From: Bradyrhizobium jicamae
Lineage (GTDB): Bacteria > Pseudomonadota > Alphaproteobacteria > Rhizobiales > Xanthobacteraceae
Assembly: GCF_018130215.1 (NCBI RefSeq)
Contig: NZ_JAFCKQ010000005.1
Location: 124,001 to 188,000 of the forward strand
Reading direction: 5' to 3'
DNA: 64,000 nucleotides
Of this stretch, positions 17,921 to 27,267 are shown piece by piece. How positions within the stretch are numbered: the stretch's first letter is position 1; each line of letters starts with the position of its first letter. Made by a program: the position numbers and the translations under genes. The notes under the pieces are model-generated. The model was not told where the DNA came from and did not search any database. It was given only the letters and a program-made list of their open reading frames with translations.

Positions 17921-19525
17921 TCACTCCGTTGCCTCTCCATGCAGTTCGGCCCTGGCGCCGTCGGTGTTCTCGAACGCGACCGTCACCTTGTTGCCGTCGA
18001 ATGTCAGGGACCAGGTCTGGACTTCACCATGCCCCAGAATCCGGCGCTCGATCGCGAAGGTATGTTCGTTGAGCCAGCGGCCCCTGGCGGCATTGATGCC
18101 GTAGTTCGCCGGCGGGCTCTTCCGGAAGGTGCCGTCGAGCCCCATCAGTCCCGCGAAGCGCTCCTCGGGACGATCCGCCCTGCTGCTGTCGGTCGTGATG
18201 ACCCAGGAGGAGTCAGAGTCCAGAAAGTTAAGGGTGAAGGTCTTGACGTGCAGCTCGTTCACGTCGAGCCGATAGGTCCGTCCCGAGACGAGCTTTGCGA
18301 GTTCAGGCGTCCCGCCGAGCGCCGACGGCCGTTCCGTCGCAGCCTGCCGGATCGATGCGGCCAGCAGGGATTGCGCGATCGGGTCGGCGGGCAGCGCGGT
18401 ATCGGATTTCACCGCGCGCGAGATATCGTCGATCAGGCGCGGAACCGAATAGTATTCATCGTCCCGCAATGTGCCGGTCGTCACCGCAACGATGTCGAGC
18501 TTCGGAAGCAACAGGATCAGTTGCGAATGGCGGCCACGCGCCATGTAGGCGCCTTTCTCGGGTAGCGACCACCACAGGTTTCCATAATGGAATCCGTAGC
18601 TCGCCTGAACCGGGCCGGCCTTCGCGCGCTCGACCCATGACGGCGGGATCAATTGCTTGCCATCCCACATTCCGTCGTGGAGATAGAGATAGCCGATCCG
18701 CGCCATGTCGTGCGGTGAAAGATAGAGGCCGGCTTCGCCGTCGCTGACGCCCTGGGCGTCGACGCGGCCCCACGCTTCGCTGGTGATGCCGAGCGGCGCG
18801 AACAGTTCCTTCCTCGCGAAGTCGAGCGCGCTCTGCCCGGTCTTCCGGGTGATCAAGGCGGAGAGCAAATAGGGATTGCCGCCGTTGTAGTAGAACTGGC
18901 TTCCCGGCGCATTCGACATCGGCTGATCGAGCACGAACGCGGTCCGGTCCGGGCTTCGATACATCTGCATGATCGTTTCGTCCGGCGTATAGGCCTTCTC
19001 CAGCCATTTGATGCCCGACGTCATGTCCAGCAGGTGCTGGACCGTCATCGCCCGCTTGTTGTCATCGTCGTTGGCGTGCGGCTTGTCGGAGAACAGGTCG
19101 AGAATCCCGTGATTGGCGTTGTCCAGTTCACCGCGCTGGACTTCGATCCCGACCAGCGTCGAGACGACGCTCTTGGTAACCGATCTCAGGTCATGACGGA
19201 TGCCGGCGAAATAGGGGGCATAATAGGCTTCGGTGACGATATGCCCGTGCCGGATGATCATCAGGCTGTCATGCCTGTAGCTGCCGACGCTTTCGACGAG
19301 CCGGGCGAGGCTTGCCGAATCCATGCCTTGCTCCTCGGGCGTCGAAATCGGCCACGCTTTGGTCGGCCAAGGGATGTCTGAAGAGCGGATATCCGATGCG
19401 TGGATTTCCGAAGAGGGGACGTTTGGCGACCCCTGGTCGTCGGCGGCGTACGCTTGTGTGGCCAACCCTGCGAGGAATTGCAGTGTTGCGATCAGTGCTG
19501 CCGTCATCGCAATTCTGGGAAGCAT
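17921..19525 (-). CDS. Serine hydrolase of the beta-lactamase (class C-like) family
   Basis: A 534-aa exported protein. A signal peptide (MLPRIAMTAALIATLQFLAG) ends after AYA. The catalytic SxxK is SVTK in HDLRSVTKSVVS, at about residue 125, and a YxN-type motif is YYNGGNPYLL. The fold and the GLYLSPHDMARIGYLYLHDG segment match the beta-lactamase-related serine hydrolases (EstB, AmpH, DD-peptidase relatives), which include esterases and peptidases as well as beta-lactamases. The last 130 residues form a separate beta-rich domain (TFTLNFLDSDSSWVITTDSSR). I preferred the ATG at 19525, which has GGAGAG six bases upstream. Its substrate is not known; antibiotic hydrolysis should not be assumed. 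Confidence 0.85.
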   Translation of the reverse strand: MLPRIAMTAALIATLQFLAGLATQAYAADDQGSPNVPSSEIHASDIRSSDIPWPTKAWPISTPEEQGMDSASLARLVESVGSYRHDSLMIIRHGHIVTEAYYAPYFAGIRHDLRSVTKSVVSTLVGIEVQRGELDNANHGILDLFSDKPHANDDDNKRAMTVQHLLDMTSGIKWLEKAYTPDETIMQMYRSPDRTAFVLDQPMSNAPGSQFYYNGGNPYLLSALITRKTGQSALDFARKELFAPLGITSEAWGRVDAQGVSDGEAGLYLSPHDMARIGYLYLHDGMWDGKQLIPPSWVERAKAGPVQASYGFHYGNLWWSLPEKGAYMARGRHSQLILLLPKLDIVAVTTGTLRDDEYYSVPRLIDDISRAVKSDTALPADPIAQSLLAASIRQAATERPSALGGTPELAKLVSGRTYRLDVNELHVKTFTLNFLDSDSSWVITTDSSRADRPEERFAGLMGLDGTFRKSPPANYGINAARGRWLNEHTFAIERRILGHGEVQTWSLTFDGNKVTVAFENTDGARAELHGEATE

Positions 19526-19628
19526 GTCGGCTCTCCGGTCGATGGTCGTCACCGCTGCGTTCGAAAGGTAAGACTAACTGAGGTTGCAGCGACAGTGAAT
19601 GCCATTGGCGAAATCCGCCTCTGCACCG

Positions 19629-20576
19629 CTATTGCTTCGCGTCGGGCGCCCTCAGCACGGCTTTGCAGGCCGCCGGCAGTTGCGCCAGGGTCATCGGCGG
19701 GCGCGGCTTCGGCGGTTTCGGCGGGGGTTTTGGATGCAGCACCGAATCCTTGAACCAGTAGGCGAGGTCGGACGGTTTGCAGCCCTCGTCGGCGGACTGC
19801 GGCTTCTGTCCCTCGCAGGCGGGGCTGCCGGGCGGGCACTTGAGGCGGATGTGGAAGTGGTAGTCGTGCCCCCACCACGGCCTGATCTTGGACAACCAGC
19901 TGCGGTCGCCCCTGGCCTCGCGGCACAGCGCCTTCTTGATCGCCGGGTTGACGAAGATGCGCTGCACGGCCGGCTCCTGCGCCGCGTCGCGGAGCAAAAG
20001 CACATGACCCGGGGTGAAGACGCGCGGATCGACGTCGAGCCGGTCGTCGCGCACCATCATCACCGCCGACATTTCCTCGCGCTCCTCGCGCGACAATTTG
20101 TGATCGGGCATCGGCGTCAGCCAGATGTCGGCATCGAGCCCGATCTGGTGGCTGGCATGGCCGCTCAGCGCGGGCCCGCCGCGCGGCTGGCCAATGTCGC
20201 CGACCAGGATTCCCGGCCAGCCGGCATCCTTGTGAACCTTGGCGGCAAGCCGCTTCAGCAGCGCGATGATGTCGGGGTGACCCCAATAGCGGTTGCGGGA
20301 CAGCCGCATCACCTGCCACGTGTCGCCGTTGAGCGGCATCTGCACGGCACCGGCAAGGCAGCCCTTCGCGTAACCGCCGATCGACTGCGTCGGCATCGCC
20401 GCCGGCAGCAGCTTGCGCGCGAACAGCTCCTTGGCCCCGATCTTCGGGTCGTTCGGGTTGGCGAGCGGCGGCAGCGGTTTCGGGTTGAGCGAGCCCTTGT
20501 CCTGCGCCCACGCGGTTGTGGTGCAGGCCGCAAGGATGGATAGCAGGAGCGGGATCAGAAGCAGGCGGGGCGTCAT
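19629..20576 (-). CDS. mepA: Penicillin-insensitive murein endopeptidase
   Basis: A 315-aa periplasmic zinc peptidase that cuts D-alanyl-meso-diaminopimelate cross-links in peptidoglycan. The zinc and catalytic residues of the LAS fold are visible as GHASHQIGLDADIWL and WWGHDYHFHIRLKCP. Conserved cysteines flank the C-terminal part (LKCPPGSPACEG, DEGCKPSD). The N-terminus MTPRLLLIPLLLSILAAC contains both a lipobox (LAAC) and a possible signal peptidase I site (AWA-QD), so a lipoprotein form is possible. A proline-rich linker (KPPPKPPKPRPP) precedes the short tail. The start at 20576 was chosen for the signal sequence; the frame extends to 20840 without one. Confidence 0.93.
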   Translation of the reverse strand: MTPRLLLIPLLLSILAACTTTAWAQDKGSLNPKPLPPLANPNDPKIGAKELFARKLLPAAMPTQSIGGYAKGCLAGAVQMPLNGDTWQVMRLSRNRYWGHPDIIALLKRLAAKVHKDAGWPGILVGDIGQPRGGPALSGHASHQIGLDADIWLTPMPDHKLSREEREEMSAVMMVRDDRLDVDPRVFTPGHVLLLRDAAQEPAVQRIFVNPAIKKALCREARGDRSWLSKIRPWWGHDYHFHIRLKCPPGSPACEGQKPQSADEGCKPSDLAYWFKDSVLHPKPPPKPPKPRPPMTLAQLPAACKAVLRAPDAKQ

Positions 20577-21052
20577 CGGATCACTCTGTCTGCGCAAGGC
20601 TAACACGGATTCGACATTCGCGAACCGGGCCCTGATCGCAATCGCTTGATCACCCGCGAACGGCATTTGCGGTCCGCAGATGATGGCGCACCACTGGTAT
20701 TTGCGGAAGTTTGCAGCCGCGGGAGAGGTGAACTGCGTCGCCCTTAACCCCGCGATAACCGTGTCGCTCGTTGACACATATTGATGCGCTGATCGAGAAT
20801 CCCGCGCGTTCATTGTGCAACCGCACATCCGTGTATGCATTTCTCACCACGGCACGGTGCATCGGCTTGCGAATTGGCTGTCGATCGCGCTTGCAGGGCA
20901 AAGGCCGTTCGCGGCCTGCGCGAATTCGCCTTCAAAGCAGGCAGGCCGCGAATCCTCGTTCAACGTGGTCGCCTGCCAATAGACACCAATTTTTCAGACA
21001 CTTATCGCAGAAAGCCTGGCGAGTTGTGACGCGCGTGAGGCGTGCGATACCG
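20577..21052. other. 476-base intergenic region with divergent promoters
   Basis: This gap separates mepA (minus) from the GGDEF-EAL gene (plus). No convincing gene is present, although open frames cross it on both strands. One weak sigma70-like promoter for the plus strand could be TTGACA at 20771-20776 with GAGAAT at 20795-20800. I see no RNA gene or repeat. Confidence 0.4.
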
Positions 21053-23248
21053 ATGATGCGGCCAAAGAGAACCAGGAAACCGAAGCAGGCCAAGCTGACC
21101 CGTCGTCGCGATCTTGCAGCGAAATCGCCGGGCCGTTGGCGTCGCGCCTCGGCAGACTTCGATGAGGTGGCGCGTCAGCGCGCGCAGGCTGAGGCAGCGA
21201 TTGCGGAGGCGAGCAAGTCGAACGAACGGCTGCGCGAGGCGATCGATATCCTGCCGCAAGGCATCGTGTTCCTCGACGCCGAGGGACGCTACATCCTCTG
21301 GAATAAGAAATACGCAGAAATCTACAAGCGCAGTTCTGACCTGTTCGAGCACGGCGCGCGTCTGGAAGACACCATCCGCATCGGCGTCGAGCGCGGCGAC
21401 TATCCCGAAGCCGAAGGCCGCGAGGAGGAGTGGGTCGCGGAGCGGCTGCAGAAGATGTACCAGCCGGGCGAGCGGCATGAGCAGACGCTGGCCGATGGCC
21501 GCGTCGTCCTGATCGAGGAGCGGCTCACCTCGGATGGCGGCATCGTCGGCCTGCGCGTCGACATCACCGAGCTGAAGCAGCGCGAGGCCTCGTTCCGCCT
21601 GCTGTTCGACGGCAACCCGGTGCCGATGATCGTGTGCGCGCTCGATGGCGAACGGATCCTCGGCGTCAACGACGCGGCGATTGCCCATTACGGCTATGCC
21701 CGTGCCGAGTTCGAGAAGCTGACGATCCGAAGTCTGCAGGCGTTCGATGCCGAATTGCCCTGGGCCTTGGGGCGCAGCAGCGACGAACAGGCGGCGCGGA
21801 CCTGGAAGCACGTGCGCGCCGACGGCACGCTGATCGATCTTGCGATCTATTGGCGCCAGCTGATGCATGGCGACCAGCCGGCGATGCTGCTCGCGCTGAT
21901 GGACATCACCGAGCGCAAGCGCGCCGAGGCGCGGCTCGCCTTCATGGCCCAGCATGACGGCCTGACCGGGCTGCCGAACCGCAACCTGCTGCGCCAGAAG
22001 ATGGACGAGCTGCTGCTGCACACCCGCCGCAGCTCCGACAAGGTCGCGGTGCTGATGCTCGGGCTCGACAATTTCAAGGCGGTCAACGACACGCTCGGCC
22101 ACGGCATCGGCGACAGGCTGCTGCGGGGTGTGGCGAAGCGGCTGCGTTCCACGTTGCGTGACGAGGACGCGCTGGCCCGCCTCAATTCCGATGAATTCAC
22201 CATCGTACAAAGCGACGTGGTGCGGCCCGAGGATGCGGTGCTGCTGGCAAGGCGCATCCTGGAAGCGATCGGCGAGCCCTACTTGCTGGAGGGGCATTCG
22301 GTGGTGATCGGCGCCAGCATCGGCATCGCGATGTCGCCCGGCGATGGCGAGGATTCCGAAAAGCTGCTGAAGAGCGCCGACATGGCGCTATCGCGTGCCA
22401 AGAGCGACTTCCGCGGCACCTTCTCCTTCTTCGAGGCGGAGATGGACGCGCGGGCCCAGAGCCGCCGCAAGATCGAGCTCGATCTGCGCGACGCGATCCA
22501 GAGCGAGGGGCTGCGGCCGTATTACCAGCCGCTGGTCGATCTCGGCAGCGGCCGCATCACCGGCTTCGAGGCCCTGGTGCGCTGGCCGCATCCGGAGCGC
22601 GGCATGATCTCGCCCGGGGAGTTCATCCCGGTCGCCGAGGAGACCGGCCTGATCAACGCGCTGAGCGGGCTGATGCTGTATCGCGCCTGCAAGGATGCGG
22701 CGCAGTGGCCGGACGACGTCCGTGTTGCGGTCAACCTGTCGCCGCTGCAATTCCGCACCGGCAACCTGCTGCCGCTGGTCACCGATGCCCTGAAGCAGTC
22801 GGGCTTGCCGGCGCGGCGGCTCGAACTCGAAATCACCGAGACGCTGCTGCTCGAGAAGAGCAGCCAGGTGCTTGCGACGCTGCACGCACTGCGTGCGCTC
22901 GGGGTCCGCATCTCGATGGATGATTTCGGCACTGGCTATTCCAGCCTGAGCTATCTGCGCAGCTTCCCGTTCGACAAGATCAAGATCGACCAGTCCTTCG
23001 TGCGCGATCTCGGCTCCAACCGCGACGCGCAGGCGATCGTGCGCTCCATCATCAGCCTCGGCATGGGGCTCGGCGTCACCATCACCGCCGAGGGCGTCGA
23101 GACCGAGTCCGAGCTGAGCTGCCTGCGCGCCGAAGGCTGCCACGAAGGCCAGGGCTTCCTGTTCAGCCGCGCCCGGCCCAATGCCGAGGTCGTCAGCCTG
23201 CTGGGCGCCCAGCGGGGGGTGGAGGAGACGTCGGCACTGGTGGCGTAG
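21053..23248 (+). CDS. PAS-PAS-GGDEF-EAL protein with degenerate GGDEF motif
   Basis: A 731-aa cytoplasmic signalling protein for cyclic-di-GMP turnover. Order: basic N-terminus and coiled coil (about 1-60), PAS (LREAIDILPQGIVFLDAEGRYILWN), second PAS (LLFDGNPVPMIVCALDGERILGVN), GGDEF domain, EAL domain. The GGDEF signature reads NSDEF (N378-F382) in place of GGDEF, so diguanylate cyclase activity is unlikely. The phosphodiesterase domain looks intact: GFEALVRW with E506-L508, MDDFGTGYSSLSYL and DKIKIDQSFV. By family knowledge such proteins are usually phosphodiesterases, sometimes with GTP-regulated activity at the inactive GGDEF. The start is the ATG at 21053; no membrane segment is seen. 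Signal input via the PAS domains is unknown. Confidence 0.93.
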   Translation: MMRPKRTRKPKQAKLTRRRDLAAKSPGRWRRASADFDEVARQRAQAEAAIAEASKSNERLREAIDILPQGIVFLDAEGRYILWNKKYAEIYKRSSDLFEHGARLEDTIRIGVERGDYPEAEGREEEWVAERLQKMYQPGERHEQTLADGRVVLIEERLTSDGGIVGLRVDITELKQREASFRLLFDGNPVPMIVCALDGERILGVNDAAIAHYGYARAEFEKLTIRSLQAFDAELPWALGRSSDEQAARTWKHVRADGTLIDLAIYWRQLMHGDQPAMLLALMDITERKRAEARLAFMAQHDGLTGLPNRNLLRQKMDELLLHTRRSSDKVAVLMLGLDNFKAVNDTLGHGIGDRLLRGVAKRLRSTLRDEDALARLNSDEFTIVQSDVVRPEDAVLLARRILEAIGEPYLLEGHSVVIGASIGIAMSPGDGEDSEKLLKSADMALSRAKSDFRGTFSFFEAEMDARAQSRRKIELDLRDAIQSEGLRPYYQPLVDLGSGRITGFEALVRWPHPERGMISPGEFIPVAEETGLINALSGLMLYRACKDAAQWPDDVRVAVNLSPLQFRTGNLLPLVTDALKQSGLPARRLELEITETLLLEKSSQVLATLHALRALGVRISMDDFGTGYSSLSYLRSFPFDKIKIDQSFVRDLGSNRDAQAIVRSIISLGMGLGVTITAEGVETESELSCLRAEGCHEGQGFLFSRARPNAEVVSLLGAQRGVEETSALVA

Positions 23249-23267
23249 CGCGAGTTGCCTCCACGCC

Positions 23268-23344
23268 GTCATTGCCTGCGAAGCGAAGCAATCCATTGCT
23301 CCGCGGATGCGGCACGATGATTGCTTCGTCGCTCCTCGCATTGA
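23268..23344. repeat. Dispersed imperfect palindrome, family A (copy 1)
   Basis: The element begins GTCATTGCCTGCGAAGCG and ends with the imperfect reverse complement CGTCGCTCCTCGCATTGA; inner arms are GAAGCAATCC and GATTGCTTCG. A second member lies at 44851-44938. It occupies the space between the GGDEF-EAL gene and the convergent DUF1801 gene. RNA from it could fold into a long hairpin, and it may help end transcription from both sides. Confidence 0.65.
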
Positions 23345-23349
23345 GGGGG

Positions 23350-23796
23350 TTATGTTCCGCCCGCCTTCCGCTTGTGATACGTCAGCGCCAGCGCCACGCA
23401 GTGGCGCAGCTCGGCTTCCGGCAGCTTATCCGCGACATCGAGAACTATGGCACGATTGCCGCTGTATTTGAGCTCGGGATAGAGTTCGCGAAACGTCTCG
23501 ACCAGATTGGTCTGGCAGTGAAAGTAGACCGCGTATTGGCCGGCCGCCGGCTTCACCTGATCGATCCGGATCGTGCTGCCGCTGCCGGTCTCTGTTGTGA
23601 GGTAGCTCGGCTGCCCCCATTTCAGCGTCTCTTCCAGCGCGCCGACGCCCCCGGTCGCCTTCGCGGTCTCGAAGATCAGCCGGCGCAGCGCCAACAATCT
23701 TGCTTTGACCGGCGCGGGATAGCCTTCGAACAGCGCTTTCGCGGAGGCCGTGGGTGCGGTTGGCCTGTTGGTTGATCGTTTCGTCGACTTGGGCAT
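23350..23796 (-). CDS. DUF1801 domain-containing protein
   Basis: A 148-aa cytoplasmic protein with the DUF1801/YdhG-like alpha-beta fold. After a basic, low-complexity first 15 residues come LFEGYPAPVKARLLALRRLIFETA and EETLKWGQPSYLT, the latter being the most conserved part of this family, then beta strands around YAVYFHCQTNLVETFRE. Proteins of this type have an unknown biochemical role; relatives in Bacillus are linked to iron-sulfur cluster delivery. It ends in the family A palindrome. Confidence 0.75.
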   Translation of the reverse strand: MPKSTKRSTNRPTAPTASAKALFEGYPAPVKARLLALRRLIFETAKATGGVGALEETLKWGQPSYLTTETGSGSTIRIDQVKPAAGQYAVYFHCQTNLVETFRELYPELKYSGNRAIVLDVADKLPEAELRHCVALALTYHKRKAGGT

Positions 23797-23858
23797 GACA
23801 GGCTCCGCGCATGAACCCCGTCTTCTAGCACAGGAAGTTGAGCGTCACATGCACCGCG

Positions 23859-25826
23859 CTAGGCTGCGTTGCGCAGCCGGGAGAGGAAGGTGTCGACGCT
23901 GTGCGACAGCGCGGAGGCCTGATCGCCGAGCTGGCTCGCGGCGTCCAGCAAGTTGCCGGTAAGGGCGCGGGACTGACCGGCGGCCTTGCTGGCGCCCGCG
24001 ACGTTGGTGGAGACGTCGCGGGTGCCGGCGGACGCCTGCTGCACGCTGCGGGCGATTTCCCGCGTCGCCGAGTCCTGCTCCTCGACGGCGGCCGCGATTG
24101 CGGTGGCGACGCCGGAGATCTCGCGGATGGTGCCGCCGATGTCGCTGATCGCGCCGACGCAGTCGCCGGTGGCCGACTGGATCGCGCTGACCTGGCCGGC
24201 GATCTCCTCGGTGGCCTTCGCGGTCTGGCTCGCCAGTGCCTTCACTTCGGCGGCGACCACGGCAAAGCCGCGGCCGGCCTCGCCCGCGCGCGCCGCCTCG
24301 ATGGTGGCGTTGAGCGCCAGAAGGTTGGTCTGGTCGGCAATCGCGCTGATCAGGCGCAGCACGTCGCCGATCTTCTCGGCGGATGCGGCAAGGCTCGTCA
24401 CCATGTCGGTGGTCTCCTGCGCCTTGGCCACGGCGCTCTCGGCGACGCGGCTGGAGTGGGTGACCTGACGGCCGATCTCGGTGATCGAGGACGCCAGCTC
24501 CTCCGTCGCCGCCGCGACTGTGTTGACACTGGCCGAAGCTTCCTCGGAGGCCGTGGCCGCGGCCGAGGTCCGCTCGGAGGTGCCGTTGACGCTCGTCGCG
24601 ATCTCGCGGGCGACGCCCTGCATGTCATCGGTTGCGCGCGCAACCGCGGCGACCACGCCCCTGACGTCGGCTTCGAAGCGGTCGGCCATCTGCTGCTGCA
24701 GCGCCCGCTTCTCGGCCTCGCCCTTCGCCTTGTCGGCCTCCTGCGCCTCGCGCAGTGACGAGGTTTCGATCATGCTGCGGCGGAACACGTCGACCGCCTT
24801 GGCCATGGTGCCGAGCTCGTCATGACGCTCGCTGCCGGGAATCGTGACGCTGGTGTCGCCGCTGGACAGCCGGTTCATCACCGCCGTGATCGCGGTCAGC
24901 GGCCGTGACAGCCCGCGGCCGAGCAGGGAGGCGAGCAGCACGGCTGCGGCCAGGATCGCGACCGTGCCGAGGATCAGATTGCGCTGCGCGCTCGCCGCCG
25001 CCGCCTCGTAGTCGGTGGTGTCCTTGACGATCTCGAGCACGGCAACCGGCTGGCCGACGTAATTCCTGATCTGTCCGAGATAGAGCTCGACGGGATGGCC
25101 GTCGACAACAGCGTCGCGCAGCAGCGCCGCGCCGTTCATCACGCTTTTCAGCTCGTCCTGGGTCGCCACCGCCGTGTTGCCGAAGGTCGAGGATAGTCGC
25201 CGAAAACTCTGGCCGTCGAAGGAATGCACGGCGAGGTCGATGCCGAAGCGCTGCTTGGCGCGGTCGACGAACTCCTTGCCGAAGGCGACGCCGATGTCGA
25301 CATTGGCGATGGTCTTGCCGTCGCGCATGATCGGGGTCATGCCGAAGATCGATAGCGCCTCGCGGCCGGGCTCGACACCGACGATCGGCTTACCGGCCTT
25401 AATCGATTCCACCACGGTCGTACGACGCGCCGAGGCGTCGTCGCCGAACACCTTCGGCGCATGGACCCTATAGAAGCTCGTCGCCGGGGCCTGCCAGAAC
25501 GTGATCAGCGGAATGCCTTGCGCCTTCATCGACGCCCAGGGATCACCGAGCAGCTTGCCGAGGCCGTCGCGGTCACCCTTGACGATGGCATCTCCGACAG
25601 GCGGCAACCCGGCGATCACCGCCGAAACGGCAAGGGCGGCGCGCCCCTCATAGTCAACGGCTGCAATCACACTGTCATATTGCAGCTTGAGCTGCTGATC
25701 GAGCGCGAGCCGGGTCAGCGCGCGCTGCTGGCTGATGGAGAAGCCGCCGAGGATGGCGCAGGCGACCGCAACGGTCAGTGAAATCGCAAGGATCAGTCGG
25801 GCGGCAATTGATCGAAGCTTGAACAT
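23859..25826 (-). CDS. Methyl-accepting chemotaxis protein with periplasmic Cache-type sensor
   Basis: A 655-aa transmembrane chemoreceptor. TM1 lies in residues about 10-32 ([18 protein letters not shown]), followed by a periplasmic region of about 250 residues of Cache type, with repeated phrases such as [18 protein letters not shown] and [16 protein letters not shown]2 is [19 protein letters not shown], then a HAMP domain and the cytoplasmic signalling hairpin. The hairpin tip has [33 protein letters not shown], the conserved CheA/CheW-binding segment. No C-terminal CheR/CheB tethering pentapeptide is seen. The start at 25826 gives a normal TM1. Ligand unknown; neighbouring genes are not chemotaxis genes, so it signals to a pathway encoded elsewhere. 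Confidence 0.92.
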   Translation of the reverse strand: MFKLRSIAARLILAISLTVAVACAILGGFSISQQRALTRLALDQQLKLQYDSVIAAVDYEGRAALAVSAVIAGLPPVGDAIVKGDRDGLGKLLGDPWASMKAQGIPLITFWQAPATSFYRVHAPKVFGDDASARRTTVVESIKAGKPIVGVEPGREALSIFGMTPIMRDGKTIANVDIGVAFGKEFVDRAKQRFGIDLAVHSFDGQSFRRLSSTFGNTAVATQDELKSVMNGAALLRDAVVDGHPVELYLGQIRNYVGQPVAVLEIVKDTTDYEAAAASAQRNLILGTVAILAAAVLLASLLGRGLSRPLTAITAVMNRLSSGDTSVTIPGSERHDELGTMAKAVDVFRRSMIETSSLREAQEADKAKGEAEKRALQQQMADRFEADVRGVVAAVARATDDMQGVAREIATSVNGTSERTSAAATASEEASASVNTVAAATEELASSITEIGRQVTHSSRVAESAVAKAQETTDMVTSLAASAEKIGDVLRLISAIADQTNLLALNATIEAARAGEAGRGFAVVAAEVKALASQTAKATEEIAGQVSAIQSATGDCVGAISDIGGTIREISGVATAIAAAVEEQDSATREIARSVQQASAGTRDVSTNVAGASKAAGQSRALTGNLLDAASQLGDQASALSHSVDTFLSRLRNAA

Positions 25827-25951
25827 GGGACCATCGGAACTCCAGGCATTAGCGCCGTCCGCAAGGTCCCAGAAAATGCTTAACAACCGGATGTTGCTAC
25901 CGCGATATTGGTGCCGCGACCATCGCCGCCGGCGCTATTTGGTACCGTCCT

Positions 25952-27124
25952 TTAGCGCGTTGTCGGCGGGGCGCCCAGATTGCCCGACAGGATCGCCTTG
26001 CCGGCATCCTCATACTGCGTGTCACGCGCCTGGATCTGCTGCGCGATCGCATGCATGTCGCGAAATCGGCGCTCGAACGGGTTCTTCGCGAACACCGCGG
26101 TCGCTCCAGACATGTGATAGGCGATATCGACCACGGCGGCCGATTGATGGATGGTCCAGGTCGAGGCAATGCGAATCGCGACGCGATGCGCCTCGGTGAT
26201 GGGGTCGCCGCGCGACAGATCGCGCCAGACCTCGCTCGCCGTCGTGTAGAGATAGGCGCGCGCGGCGCGCAGGGTCGCCTCGGTGCGGCCGATCTGGCCC
26301 TGCACGGCATTGTTGTCGCGCATCGCCTTCGTCCCCTGCGGGGTCTTGCCGCGCGCGAGCTCGGTCGCCGCGGCCAGCATGGCGCGGGCGACGCCGAGCG
26401 AAGTCGCGGCAAAGCCCATGCTGAACACCATGTTGGTGGAGAGCTTGTAGAGCGGTCCAGCCTCACGCACCGCGGCGGGATCGTCGCGCAGTGCCGAGAA
26501 TTTCTCCGCTATGAAGAGATTGTCGACCGAATAGGAATCGGTGCCGGTGCCCTTCAGCCCGATCACGTCCCAGACGTCGTGCATCGTGGCCGAAATCATC
26601 GGGAACAGAATGGTGCGAACCTCCGGCGATCCGTCGGCCTTTTTGCGCTGAGAGCCGTCGGCCTCGACGACGCGGACATGGGCGCCGAGCCAGCTCGCCT
26701 GCCGCGAGCCGGAGGCGAAATCCCAGCGCGCGGTGGCACGATAGCCGCCCGGCTCGGCGCGAACCTCGTGGCCGATGGCGCCCCAGGCCAGGATGCCTGG
26801 CGCCGTGTTGAAGATTTCGTTGGCGACATCAGGGTCGAGATAGGCCGCGGTCATGGCGCAGACGCTGCACTGGCCGAGGCACCAGGCCGTCGAGGCATCG
26901 GCCTTTGCGATTTCCTCCTGCATCTGCATGAAGGTGTCGAGCGCCACTTCGGCGCCGCCAAAGCTCTTCGGCAGCAACGCGCGATAGAGCCCGTTCTCGA
27001 CGAGCGCGGAGGTGACGGCCGGCGTCAGCCGCCGCGTCCGTTCGATCTCGTCGGCTTCGCTTGTGATCAGCGGCGCCAGCGCGCGCGCCCGCTCGACGAG
27101 GTCGAAACCCTGCGGCCTGTTCAT
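25952..27124 (-). CDS. Acyl-CoA dehydrogenase-like flavoprotein (possible flavin-dependent monooxygenase)
   Basis: A 390-aa soluble flavoprotein of the acyl-CoA dehydrogenase fold: N-terminal helices (LLPKSFGGAEVALDTF), a middle beta domain (YRATARWDFASGSRQASWLG, VWDVIGLKGTGTDSYSVD) and C-terminal helices (MLAAATELARGKTP through STWTIHQSAAVVDIAYHMSGATAVF). The GTGTDSY segment and the C-terminal type suggest the group that includes FMN-dependent monooxygenases such as DszC and HsaA (PF08028) rather than a beta-oxidation enzyme. The catalytic Glu of classical dehydrogenases is not evident. I chose the ATG at 27124, with GAGG about 6 bases upstream; the frame extends to 27967 but that part is antisense to the MFS gene. 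It is downstream of the MFS gene on the same strand. Substrate unknown. Confidence 0.85.
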   Translation of the reverse strand: MNRPQGFDLVERARALAPLITSEADEIERTRRLTPAVTSALVENGLYRALLPKSFGGAEVALDTFMQMQEEIAKADASTAWCLGQCSVCAMTAAYLDPDVANEIFNTAPGILAWGAIGHEVRAEPGGYRATARWDFASGSRQASWLGAHVRVVEADGSQRKKADGSPEVRTILFPMISATMHDVWDVIGLKGTGTDSYSVDNLFIAEKFSALRDDPAAVREAGPLYKLSTNMVFSMGFAATSLGVARAMLAAATELARGKTPQGTKAMRDNNAVQGQIGRTEATLRAARAYLYTTASEVWRDLSRGDPITEAHRVAIRIASTWTIHQSAAVVDIAYHMSGATAVFAKNPFERRFRDMHAIAQQIQARDTQYEDAGKAILSGNLGAPPTTR

Positions 27125-27267
27125 GGGTGTCCTCGGCCCTTTTCGAGTTCTTGTTGTGCGGGTGCGCGATGGTGGCTTATCCGGCCCGAGAGGGCAAGGT
27201 GGGATGACACCGTCGCACATCAGCCATGTATCGCTGGTGCGCGACCATTGACAAAGCGTATCGGTCC

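Noticed and set aside
17921..19525. Antibiotic-resistance beta-lactamase
   Set aside because: The SxxK and YxN patterns fit a broad serine-hydrolase family; nothing in the sequence shows antibiotic hydrolysis.
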